The position numbers and the translations under genes are program-made. A DNA stretch of 6,475 nt from Acidobacteriaceae bacterium (GTDB taxonomy: Bacteria; Acidobacteriota; Terriglobia; Terriglobales; Acidobacteriaceae): the NCBI GenBank assembly GCA_030040175.1, contig JASHUF010000278.1, positions 1 to 6,475 on the forward strand. Reading direction: 5' to 3'. Positions 1 through 6,475 of this stretch are shown piece after piece. The notes under the pieces are model-generated. The model worked only from the letters and a program-made list of their open reading frames with translations, had not been told where the DNA came from and did no database searches. Positions within the stretch are counted from its first letter, which is position 1. Each line of letters opens with the position of its first letter.

Positions 1-244
1 GGGGCCGCGGCTGCTGGCGCTGCACAAGTCCATCGAGCCGCAGGCGGAGCGCTACTGGCGGCTTTACGCCAGCTCCATCATCAACGACCTGCACCTCTCG
101 GTGGCCGAGCACGACGAGATCATCGCGGCCATCGTGGCCGGCGACCCGGAGCGGGTGGAGCGGGGATTGCAGGCCAACTGGGAGAACGGCTGCAACCGGC
201 TGGCGCACGTGATCGACATCTTCGGCGAGCGGGGAAGCTGGTAA
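1..244 (+). CDS. GntR-family transcriptional regulator, FCD domain, C-terminal fragment (5' end outside window)
   Basis: Reading from base 2 gives 80 residues ending RGSW and a TAA stop at 242-244. The N-terminal winged-helix DNA-binding domain lies outside the window. What remains is the last helices of an all-helical FCD (FadR C-terminal-like) ligand-binding domain. The diagnostic block is EHDEIIAAIVAGDPERVERG, matching the family pattern EH..I..AI..GD...A with exact spacing. FCD regulators are cytoplasmic dimers that usually bind a small carboxylate, often through a metal held by an Asp and three His. The first His of this block is present (codon 110-112). The His expected 22 residues later is Asn (codon 176-178, context QANWENG), so metal binding may be altered. 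The gene lies 227 bases upstream of a TonB-dependent receptor on the same strand, and a GntR-type dyad sits between them, which suggests local regulation. The family call is fairly secure; the ligand is unknown. Confidence 0.85.
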   Translation, partial: GPRLLALHKSIEPQAERYWRLYASSIINDLHLSVAEHDEIIAAIVAGDPERVERGLQANWENGCNRLAHVIDIFGERGSW

Positions 245-311
245 AGAAGGGCGCGGCGCGAAGCTCGAGCGAGAATCCCACAAGAAACCGGAGCGCCCAA
301 AAAGAATTTCC

Positions 312-341
312 TTGACGTTCGCATCCGGTATTGTACACAAT
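312..341 (+). promoter_or_regulatory. Possible sigma70-type promoter for the TonB-dependent receptor
   Basis: TTGACG at 312-317 matches five of six bases of the -35 consensus. The best -10 partner is CACAAT at 336-341 (four of six, spacer 18). TACACA at 334-339 (spacer 16) is a weaker alternative. Transcription from here would leave a leader of roughly 125 bases before the receptor ATG at 472. The -10 is poor, which would suit a regulated promoter, but this is only a consensus match read by eye. Confidence 0.35.
330..341 (+). promoter_or_regulatory. Candidate GntR (FadR/FCD-type) operator dyad
   Basis: ATTGT-AC-ACAAT is an inverted repeat with perfect 5-bp arms around a 2-base centre. It contains T.GT-N2-AC.A (331-340), the half-site pattern described for the FadR subfamily of GntR regulators, to which FCD proteins belong. 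It overlaps the presumed -10 of the receptor promoter and lies 86 bases after the stop of an FCD regulator gene. Bound regulator would be expected to block RNA polymerase. Binding is inferred; only the symmetry, the pattern match and the position are seen. Confidence 0.45.
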
Positions 342-345
342 CATC

Positions 346-359
346 CACAAGCTTTTGTG
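346..359 (+). repeat. Second inverted repeat, CACAA-N4-TTGTG
   Basis: CACAA (346-350) and TTGTG (355-359) are perfect 5-bp arms around GCTT. The letters are those of the dyad at 330-341, with the half-sites facing the other way. CACAA also occurs at 336-340, exactly 10 bp upstream of the copy at 346-350, which would place both on the same helix face. It may be an accessory regulator site or a chance palindrome around the AAGCTT core. Confidence 0.3.
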
Positions 360-462
360 CACTTCGTTCGCAAGCGGGGCCCTGTTTCCCCATCACCGGG
401 GCGCGCACGCTCGATCCCCAAGATTTCGACAACCAAAACAGGCAGTGTTCTTGAGTGCCATT

Positions 463-468
463 GGAGGT
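463..468 (+). promoter_or_regulatory. Ribosome binding site that sets the receptor start
   Basis: GGAGGT lies four to five bases before the ATG at 472. The reading frame is open farther upstream, with a possible TTG start at 331. Only the ATG at 472 combines this Shine-Dalgarno match with an immediately following signal peptide, so it is taken as the start. Confidence 0.75.
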
Positions 469-471
469 CAG

Positions 472-3400
472 ATGAGGCCGAGAAGTTGGTTCTTCGTATC
501 CATGTTGGTGTTGGGGCTGGTGTTGGGAATGTCCACGGCGGCGCGCATGGCGTGGAGCCAGGCGACCACTGCGGGCGGATTGACGGGAAGCGTCTTCGAT
601 TCGAGCGGCGCGGTCGTGGCCGGAGCCAGCCTCACACTCAGCGAGCCGGCAACCGGCTTCGCCCGGAGTGTGACCGCCAACGCCAGTGGCTCCTATGTGT
701 TTCCCGACCTCCAGGCTGGACAATACACGCTGAAGGTGAGCGCCAAAGGCTTTGCGGATTCGGTATATAACAACGTGACCGTGGTGACCGGGCGGGCGCT
801 GAACCTGAACGTGCAACTCAAGGTGGGAAGCTCGACGCAGACGGTGGAGGTTTCAGGACAGGGCGAGACGCTGGAGACCACGACCAACACGCTCGCGACA
901 ACGATCAATCCGGACGCGGTGCAGGATCTGCCGCTGAACGGGCGCGATGCGCTGCCTTTTGCGCAGCTGGTTGCGGGCGCGCAGAGCGGGGGCGATCAGC
1001 GCTTTGAGACTTACAATGCGTTGCCCAACGCATCGCTGAACATTACCGTGGACGGCATGAACGATAACTTCCAGAGATATCGCACTTCGACGACGGGTTT
1101 TTTCGACGCGGCTCCGTTGCGCATTGGAGCGATCGAAGAAGCGACCGTTTCCACCGATGATCTGACCGCCGACGCCGGCGCCGAGGGGGCCGTAACCCTG
1201 CGCTTTGAATTGAAGAGAGGTACCAACCAGTTTCACGGCAACGCCTTCTGGCAGACGCAGAACAGCGCCTTCGATGCCAACACCTACTACAACAACGCTC
1301 AGACTCCCATCGTTCCCAAGGCCCCTTTCCACATCAGCGATTTTGGCGGCAGCCTGGGCGGCCCGATCTGGAAAGACAAGGTCTTCTTCTTCGGCAACTA
1401 CGAGCAGGAGTACCAACCAGGAAAAGGCACCGGATACCAGAGCGTGCTCACGCCTGGAGCACAATCGGGAGACTTCAGTTACACCGGGACCGACAACGCC
1501 CAGCATACCGTGAATGTGCTGAGCATAGCGGCCGCCAACGGTTTCCCCTCCACGGTCAACGCGCTGATTGCCGCCCAATTTTCCGACATCAATCCTTCCG
1601 TCTCGAAGGCTCTGGCGAACAGCGCGACCGCCCTGCCTTACCAGAACGAACTTACATGGCAGTATCCAGATAATTCTGACCAGATTTTCCCCACGGTTCG
1701 CCTCGACTACCAAATCACCTCCAAGATCGATTGGCATGTCGCCTACGACATGTATTGGCGGACCTACGCCGGCTCGCCCCCTTATCCCGGCGATCCCTAC
1801 GACAACAGCGACAGCTTCCAGTCAACCTACTCGACCTTTACCACCGGCCTTAACTGGACCATGACTTCCAACCTGGTAGACCAGCTCAACTTCGGGGTGC
1901 TGAATACCCAGGAGGAGTACAACATCGGCAGTTCCACAAGTCCGTTTACCGCTGAAGACAACATCATCATCGATGCTCCGTATTTCGTGAGCGGAGGGGG
2001 CACGTTATCCCCGTGGATCCCAAACTACTATCTGCCGGAACCGCGCAACAATCCGGTTCGCGATCTTAGCGACCTTCTGACCTGGACTCGCGGCAAGCAC
2101 TCTTTCACCTTCGGCGGCGATTGGCGCACCTCCACGGATTTCGATACGGGCGATGCCGACCCGCCGGGATACTACCTTGGCCTCAACAGCCTGGACCCTG
2201 CCGTGGGTATGTTCAATTCGACGAACTTTCCCGATATGAACTTCAACGAGGCGAACGAGCAGGACCTGACCAACGCGGAGGACCTTTATGCCACGCTGGT
2301 GGGCCGGGTGAACTACATTTCCGGAGAGAATTGGGTGAATTCCTCGACCCACCAGTATGCGCTTGAGGGCATCATGCATCAGCCGGAGGCGCAGAAGGTG
2401 GGCGGATTCTATTTCCAGGATGCCTGGCGCCTTAACCCCCACTTCGCATTGAACTACGGTTTCCGCTGGCAGTTCTCGGGCGCGATTCACAACACCAACA
2501 ACACCTACACGAATCCGAGCTTTGCCAACCTGCTCGGCCCCTCGGGCGCGCTCTTCCAGCCGGGCACGCTGAGCGGCGTGGCCAATCCGCAGATTTCGTT
2601 GCGGCCGGCTCCGTACGGTCCGGACCTGATGGAGCCGTCGCCGAACATGGGCTTTGCCTGGAACCCGAACTTCGGCTCGGATGGTTTTCTGGGCAAGCTG
2701 GCCGGGGGATCGAACCTGGTGATCCGCGGCGGTGCGGCGATCACGCATTATGACGAGGGCTGGACGACTTTCGAGCAGGCCACAGAGTACACCAATCCGG
2801 GCGACACTCAGGACGTTTTCCTGAATGCAGGACCCCCGACGAGCACGCCTCCGGGCGAGTTTCCCGCTGGATCGCTGGCCCTGGGCCAGACGCCACCCCC
2901 ACTGAATACGTTCCCGAGCTCCTTCACCTTTCCTACGCCGGAATCCGACTTCACCTTCGCAAACCAACCTTTTGCCACCGTGGACCCCAATCTGCGCTCG
3001 CCCTACATTGAAAACTGGTACTTGGGCCTGCAGCGGCAGTTGGCGGGCAACACAGTGGTCGAAGTGAATTATGTCGGCAACCACTCCATCCACATGTGGA
3101 TGAATTACGACCTGAACGAGGTGAACATCTTTGGGAACGGTTTCCTGAGCGAGTTCCAGACCGCGCAGACCAATCTGGCCGCGAATGAGGGAGCGAGTTT
3201 CGCGGACGCGGGTTTGACGTCCACGCCGCTGCTGGACCAGGCTTTCGGGAGCAACTCTGTTGCGAATTCGCCCTATGTCAATCCGACGTATATCGGATAT
3301 CTGCAGAGCGGCCAGGCGGGTGCTCTGGCTAATGCGATCGGGAGCAGCTCGACGTACTTTTGCAATCTGGTGGGAAACGGCGCGGGCGCGTTTACGCCCT

Positions 3401-4374
3401 GCATCAATTACGGATATACCTCCTCCACATCGTATCCGATTAATATCTTTCAGGCGAACCCTTATGCTGCTGGACAGCCGATCTTACTGCTCAGCGATCC
3501 GGGGAGCGAATCGTACAACGGACTGCAGGCGCAGGTGAAGCATCCCGCAGGTCACGGGCTGATGCTGATGGCGAACTATGCCTGGAGCCACGCATTTACC
3601 AACCGGTACGTGGGTGACTACTACACCGCCGATGAAGCCCTGGGGAACTTTACAACCCTGCGGAATCGACACCTGAGTCGTGCACCGTCTCCCTACGATC
3701 AGCGCAACACCTTCCGCGTCTATTCCACCTATTTGCTGCCTTTTCACAGCGCCAGCCGCCTTCTCAACGAGGCTGTCGGCGGCTGGACCGTGCCCCCGAT
3801 CTTCCAGTGGCAGACGGGCCGCAACATGAAGTTGCTAGGCGGCACCAACACCTATAACGATTACGACTATTTGTTCGGTGTGCCATCTTACAGCGCACCG
3901 GATGCGAGCGACTCCGGCGTGGTCTTGGACGGAATCACGGTGAAGCAACTGCAGAAGGCCGTCGGCTATTATCCGAATCCATCGAACCCTTCGGCACCGA
4001 TGAATCTGATGAACCCGAACGTGTTCAACAACGGCTCGGGCACGGTTCTTCCGGAAACCACACCCGGCCAGCTGGGGCAGTTTATCTACCTGCACGGACC
4101 GCAATTGGTCAGCACCGATTTTGCTGTCACCAAGGATTTCCCGCTCTTCGAACAAGTGCACTTCAGCCTCCAGGCCGAGATGCTCAACGTGTTCAATCAC
4201 CCGATCTGGAATTACGAGGACGCTGCTTCGGTGGCCGAGTATAACTCCAATAACCCGGTGCAATATGTCACGGTGACGAACAGTCCGGCTGCACCTGGGA
4301 CGGAGACCAATCCCGAGGGGACGGGCTCGGGTGGATCGCGCGATATCCAGTTCCGCGCGCAGATACAATTCTAG
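472..4374 (+). CDS. Oar-like TonB-dependent outer-membrane receptor with N-terminal carboxypeptidase-regulatory-like domain
   Basis: This 1300-residue protein should sit in the outer membrane and import a substrate using TonB/ExbBD energy. Residues 1-31 are a signal peptide (MRPR, a hydrophobic core, then AWSQA, cleavage near 31). Residues 36-116 form a carboxypeptidase-regulatory-like beta-sandwich (TGSVFDSSGAVVAGASLTL, later GSYVFPDLQAGQYTLKV). The plug covers about 125-250, with the Oar-type motif LPLNGRD at 153-159, the ITVDGMND stretch and RGTNQFHG at 249-256. The rest is barrel: FYFQDAWRLNPHF from about 646, SPYIENWYLGLQRQ from about 843, the late motif EMLNVFNHPIW from 1236, and a C-terminal IQF ending in Phe1300, as expected for barrel assembly. 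Length is normal for acidobacterial Oar-like receptors (about 1000-1300). The mature chain has only two Cys, 964 and 977, probably a disulfide in one surface loop. I see no clear TonB box. These families are numerous in Acidobacteriota and often linked to carbohydrate or peptide uptake; the substrate here cannot be read from sequence. A signal-peptide S9 peptidase follows, which leans slightly towards peptides. Confidence 0.93.
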   Translation: MRPRSWFFVSMLVLGLVLGMSTAARMAWSQATTAGGLTGSVFDSSGAVVAGASLTLSEPATGFARSVTANASGSYVFPDLQAGQYTLKVSAKGFADSVYNNVTVVTGRALNLNVQLKVGSSTQTVEVSGQGETLETTTNTLATTINPDAVQDLPLNGRDALPFAQLVAGAQSGGDQRFETYNALPNASLNITVDGMNDNFQRYRTSTTGFFDAAPLRIGAIEEATVSTDDLTADAGAEGAVTLRFELKRGTNQFHGNAFWQTQNSAFDANTYYNNAQTPIVPKAPFHISDFGGSLGGPIWKDKVFFFGNYEQEYQPGKGTGYQSVLTPGAQSGDFSYTGTDNAQHTVNVLSIAAANGFPSTVNALIAAQFSDINPSVSKALANSATALPYQNELTWQYPDNSDQIFPTVRLDYQITSKIDWHVAYDMYWRTYAGSPPYPGDPYDNSDSFQSTYSTFTTGLNWTMTSNLVDQLNFGVLNTQEEYNIGSSTSPFTAEDNIIIDAPYFVSGGGTLSPWIPNYYLPEPRNNPVRDLSDLLTWTRGKHSFTFGGDWRTSTDFDTGDADPPGYYLGLNSLDPAVGMFNSTNFPDMNFNEANEQDLTNAEDLYATLVGRVNYISGENWVNSSTHQYALEGIMHQPEAQKVGGFYFQDAWRLNPHFALNYGFRWQFSGAIHNTNNTYTNPSFANLLGPSGALFQPGTLSGVANPQISLRPAPYGPDLMEPSPNMGFAWNPNFGSDGFLGKLAGGSNLVIRGGAAITHYDEGWTTFEQATEYTNPGDTQDVFLNAGPPTSTPPGEFPAGSLALGQTPPPLNTFPSSFTFPTPESDFTFANQPFATVDPNLRSPYIENWYLGLQRQLAGNTVVEVNYVGNHSIHMWMNYDLNEVNIFGNGFLSEFQTAQTNLAANEGASFADAGLTSTPLLDQAFGSNSVANSPYVNPTYIGYLQSGQAGALANAIGSSSTYFCNLVGNGAGAFTPCINYGYTSSTSYPINIFQANPYAAGQPILLLSDPGSESYNGLQAQVKHPAGHGLMLMANYAWSHAFTNRYVGDYYTADEALGNFTTLRNRHLSRAPSPYDQRNTFRVYSTYLLPFHSASRLLNEAVGGWTVPPIFQWQTGRNMKLLGGTNTYNDYDYLFGVPSYSAPDASDSGVVLDGITVKQLQKAVGYYPNPSNPSAPMNLMNPNVFNNGSGTVLPETTPGQLGQFIYLHGPQLVSTDFAVTKDFPLFEQVHFSLQAEMLNVFNHPIWNYEDAASVAEYNSNNPVQYVTVTNSPAAPGTETNPEGTGSGGSRDIQFRAQIQF

Positions 4375-4392
4375 GCAAGCAATGCTCTGATG

Positions 4393-4449
4393 ACCGCCGC
4401 TTCTCGTATCCGCGTGCACGGGATGCGAGGGCGGCGGTTTAGTGTTTTT
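4393..4449 (+). terminator. Intrinsic terminator or attenuator between receptor and peptidase genes
   Basis: ACCGCCGC (4393-4400) pairs perfectly with GCGGCGGT (4431-4438). Inside, across a small TT/G internal loop, CTCGTATCC (4403-4411) pairs with GGATGCGAG (4421-4429) with one G-T wobble, leaving a 9-base loop. The 17-bp stem starts 18 bases after the receptor stop. It is followed by TTT (4438-4440) and, after AGTG, by TTTTT (4445-4449), so the T-tract is interrupted. The reverse strand has no T-tract beyond the stem, so it acts, if at all, on + strand transcripts. Partial termination would lower peptidase expression relative to the receptor. Confidence 0.65.
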
Positions 4450-4472
4450 GAAGAGAACGAACGAGGCGCACA

Positions 4473-4478
4473 GGGAGG
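4473..4478 (+). promoter_or_regulatory. Ribosome binding site of the S9 peptidase
   Basis: GGGAGG ends three bases before the ATG at 4482. The gap is short but the match is strong, and the following codons encode a signal peptide. This supports the chosen start; the ATG at 4496 is out of frame. Confidence 0.65.
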
Positions 4479-4481
4479 AAC

Positions 4482-6475
4482 ATGAGGCATCGTGGATGGG
4501 TGCGGGCGGGATGGGTTTGCGGTTTTGCTTTCGTTTGCGGAGCGGCTTACGGCCAGTTGACGGCGGCGGATTTCGACCGCGCGCTGAATCTCCAGGAGAA
4601 ATACAGCAAGCTGGTCATCGATCTGCCGGAGCAGCCGGTGTGGCAGGAGGGTTCGGACACCTTCGTTTACCGCAGGAGCGTGGAGGGCGGGCACGTCTTC
4701 GAGCTGGTGGATGCGGCGGCGCAGACCAAGCAGCCGGCCTTTGACCACGAGAAGCTCGCGGCCGCGCTTTCTACGGCAAGCGGCGAAAGTTTGAAGGCCA
4801 CGACGCTGCCGTTTATGCGCTTCCGCTACAAGGACAACAAGACGGCGATTGAATTCATTCTCGAGGGAGCGCGCTGGCGCTGCGATCTTCAGGCATACAC
4901 GTGCGCGAACCAGGGACTGCTGCATCCCGGCGACGAGGAGTACGAGGGCGACGACGATTACGACGACACGCCCAAGGCGGTGAACGGCGCCGACAAGACG
5001 AAGGCCTCGCCCGATGGACAGTGGCTCGCCTACGTCGAGAATTACAACGTCCACGTACGGGCAAAAGATGGGAAGGAAAAGATCGATCTCAGCGAAGACG
5101 GGTCGGAAGGCAATTACTACGCGTTGGAGACGATCGCCTGGTCGCCCGACTCAAAATATCTCGTTGCCTATCGCATCCGGCCCGGCTACCGGCGGCTGAT
5201 TCATTACGTGGACGCGGCGCCCGCCGATCAATTGCAGCCGGAGTATCCGACCATGGTGTATCCCAAGCCGGGCGACGTACTGGCGCTGCCGCAGCCGGTG
5301 CTGTTCGACATCAAGGCAAAGCGCGAGATGCCGATCGAAAGCAGCCTGTTTCCCAATCCGTATGAGCTGAGCGCGCCTGTATGGTGGAAAGACAGCCGCG
5401 GATTCACCTTCGAATACAACCAGCGCGGGCACCAGGTGTACCGGGTGATTGAAGTGGATGCGCACACGGGAGCGGCCCGCGCTTTGATTACGGAGCAGAG
5501 CGATACGTTTATCAATTACGAGCCGCTGGTCATGAATCAATACGACACCGGCAAAATTTACCGCCATGACGTGGACGACGGCAGGCAGATCGTCTGGGCC
5601 TCAGAGCGTGACGGATGGGAGCACCTTTACCTGATCGACGGAAAAACGGGAGCGGTGGTAAATCAGATCACCAAAGGCGATTGGGTGGTGCGCGCGGTGA
5701 ATTACGTGGACGAGAAGAAGCGCGAGATCTGGTTCGAGGCGAGCGGCATGAATGCCGGCGAGGATCCGTATTTCGTCCACGGCTATCGCATCAACTTCGA
5801 CGGAACCGGGTTGACGCCGCTGACGCCGGTGGAGGCGAACCATCATCTCGAGTACTCTTCAGACGGAAAATATTACGTGGACACCTGGTCGCGCATCGAC
5901 ATGGCACCCACGATGGCGCTCTACCGCACCGAGGACAACAAGGAGCTGATGGAGCTGGAGCATACGGACGTCAGCAAGCTGGTCGCCGCGGGATGGCATC
6001 CGCCGGAAGTGTTCACGGCGAAAGGGCGGGACGGCAAGACGGACATCTGGGGTGTGATTTACCGGCCGGCGAATTTCGACGAGCACAAAAAGTATCCGGT
6101 GATCGAGGACATCTACGCGGGGCCGCAGGGATCGTTCGTGCCCAAGTCATTTTCCGCGCGCGTGGAGCCGCTCACGGAGCTCGGCTTGGTGGTGGTGCAG
6201 ATCGACGGAATGGGGACGAACAACCGCTCCAAAGCATTCCACGACGTGGCCTGGCACAACCTGAAGGACGCTGGTTTCCCCGACCGCATCATGTGGCACA
6301 AGGCCGCGGCGGCGAAGTATCCGTGGTACGACATTTCGCGCGTGGGCATCTTCGGGACCTCGGCAGGCGGGCAGAGCGCAATGGGCGCGTTGCTGTTTCA
6401 TCCCGAGTTTTACAAGGTGGCCGTCTCCAACAGCGGCTGCCATGACAACCGCATGGACAAAATCTGGTGGAACGA
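4482..6475 (+). CDS. Secreted S9-family (DPP IV-like) serine peptidase, 3' end outside window
   Basis: The frame opens at ATG 4482 and stays open to the window end (664 codons). Residues 1-24 look like a type I signal peptide (MRHRGWVR, hydrophobic core, AYG before Gln25). C19 lacks a proper lipobox, so a periplasmic or secreted enzyme is more likely than a lipoprotein. Residues from about 40 to 510 resemble a DPP IV N-terminal beta-propeller, with blade motifs [10 protein letters not shown] at 176 and [12 protein letters not shown] at 220. The alpha/beta-hydrolase domain begins near 515 ([10 protein letters not shown], then [13 protein letters not shown]). The nucleophile motif is [10 protein letters not shown] with Ser627, followed by the subfamily signature [12 protein letters not shown] at 653-664. 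The catalytic Asp and His would lie beyond the window, so completeness cannot be judged. Such enzymes cleave short peptides, typically dipeptides after Pro or Ala; specificity here is not readable. An acidic run, [12 protein letters not shown], occupies 151-162, and C134/C141 could form a disulfide. The gene starts 107 bases after the receptor stop, past a terminator-like hairpin. Confidence 0.93.
   Translation, partial: MRHRGWVRAGWVCGFAFVCGAAYGQLTAADFDRALNLQEKYSKLVIDLPEQPVWQEGSDTFVYRRSVEGGHVFELVDAAAQTKQPAFDHEKLAAALSTASGESLKATTLPFMRFRYKDNKTAIEFILEGARWRCDLQAYTCANQGLLHPGDEEYEGDDDYDDTPKAVNGADKTKASPDGQWLAYVENYNVHVRAKDGKEKIDLSEDGSEGNYYALETIAWSPDSKYLVAYRIRPGYRRLIHYVDAAPADQLQPEYPTMVYPKPGDVLALPQPVLFDIKAKREMPIESSLFPNPYELSAPVWWKDSRGFTFEYNQRGHQVYRVIEVDAHTGAARALITEQSDTFINYEPLVMNQYDTGKIYRHDVDDGRQIVWASERDGWEHLYLIDGKTGAVVNQITKGDWVVRAVNYVDEKKREIWFEASGMNAGEDPYFVHGYRINFDGTGLTPLTPVEANHHLEYSSDGKYYVDTWSRIDMAPTMALYRTEDNKELMELEHTDVSKLVAAGWHPPEVFTAKGRDGKTDIWGVIYRPANFDEHKKYPVIEDIYAGPQGSFVPKSFSARVEPLTELGLVVVQIDGMGTNNRSKAFHDVAWHNLKDAGFPDRIMWHKAAAAKYPWYDISRVGIFGTSAGGQSAMGALLFHPEFYKVAVSNSGCHDNRMDKIWWN

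Noticed and set aside
249..298. GGGCGC (249-254) and GCGCCC (293-298) as a terminator for the GntR gene
   Set aside because: Only six pairs around a 38-base loop, followed by A residues rather than a T-tract on the + strand.
375..401. Alternative short GGGG/CCCC pairings in the receptor leader, suggesting an attenuator or riboswitch
   Set aside because: Arms of four to five bases in GC-rich sequence are expected by chance, and no known riboswitch core is recognisable.
331..471. 47-codon upstream extension of the receptor frame from TTG at 331
   Set aside because: No Shine-Dalgarno site precedes it, it would bury the signal peptide, and it overlaps the promoter-like and dyad sequences. ATG 472 has both GGAGGT and a signal peptide.
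853..1737. 294-codon open frame on the - strand inside the receptor gene
   Set aside because: Low-complexity, Arg/Gly/Val-rich product with no start-site support, opposite a clearly coding strand.
2005..3093. 362-codon open frame on the - strand inside the receptor gene
   Set aside because: Its product is rich in Arg, Gly, Val and His, with no recognisable domain. It is a codon-bias shadow of the GC-rich receptor gene.
4371..5054. 227-codon open frame on the - strand spanning the intergenic hairpin and peptidase start
   Set aside because: Arg/Val/Leu-rich shadow with no recognisable motif. The opposite strand carries a signal peptide and ribosome binding site.
5615..6445. 276-codon + strand open frame overlapping the peptidase
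   Set aside because: Arg/Gly-rich product with no domain, in a different frame from the S9 peptidase, whose motifs ([21 protein letters not shown]) prove its frame is the coding one.
1..6475. Mobile element, CRISPR array, tRNA/rRNA or phage genes
   Set aside because: No transposase, terminal repeats, repeat-spacer pattern, RNA gene or phage-like protein was seen on either strand. Three collinear host-type genes fill the window.

Overview
The window looks like chromosome from an Acidobacteriota-type bacterium. It is GC-rich and carries a very large Oar-like TonB-dependent receptor: an N-terminal carboxypeptidase-regulatory-like domain, an LPLNGR plug motif, a barrel of about 1000 residues and a terminal Phe. 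A secreted S9 peptidase of the [11 protein letters not shown] type follows it. This taxonomic reading is an inference from protein style; no marker gene is present.

Layout, all on the + strand. (1) 1-244: the last 80 codons of a GntR-family regulator with an FCD ligand-binding domain, cut by the window start. (2) 245-471: a 227-base leader with a weak sigma70-like promoter. A dyad ATTGT-AC-ACAAT fits the operator pattern of the FadR/FCD branch of GntR regulators and overlaps the presumed -10. A second dyad built from the same half-site letters follows it. (3) 472-4374: the 1300-residue TonB-dependent receptor. (4) 4375-4481: a 107-base gap with a strong 17-bp interrupted hairpin, probably a terminator or attenuator, then a ribosome binding site. 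(5) 4482-6475: a signal-peptide-bearing S9 (DPP IV-like) peptidase, cut by the window end just after its nucleophile-serine motif.

A plausible combined reading is a regulated nutrient-scavenging locus. The secreted peptidase would trim peptides, the receptor would import a large or scarce substrate across the outer membrane with TonB energy, and the FCD regulator would sense a small carboxylate or amino-acid-like ligand and control the receptor promoter. The families are well supported; the substrate and the regulatory link are inferred. I see no mobile element, CRISPR array, tRNA, rRNA or clearly undescribed system. The least ordinary signals are the paired dyads in front of the receptor, a His-to-Asn change in the FCD domain, and the hairpin that splits receptor from peptidase.
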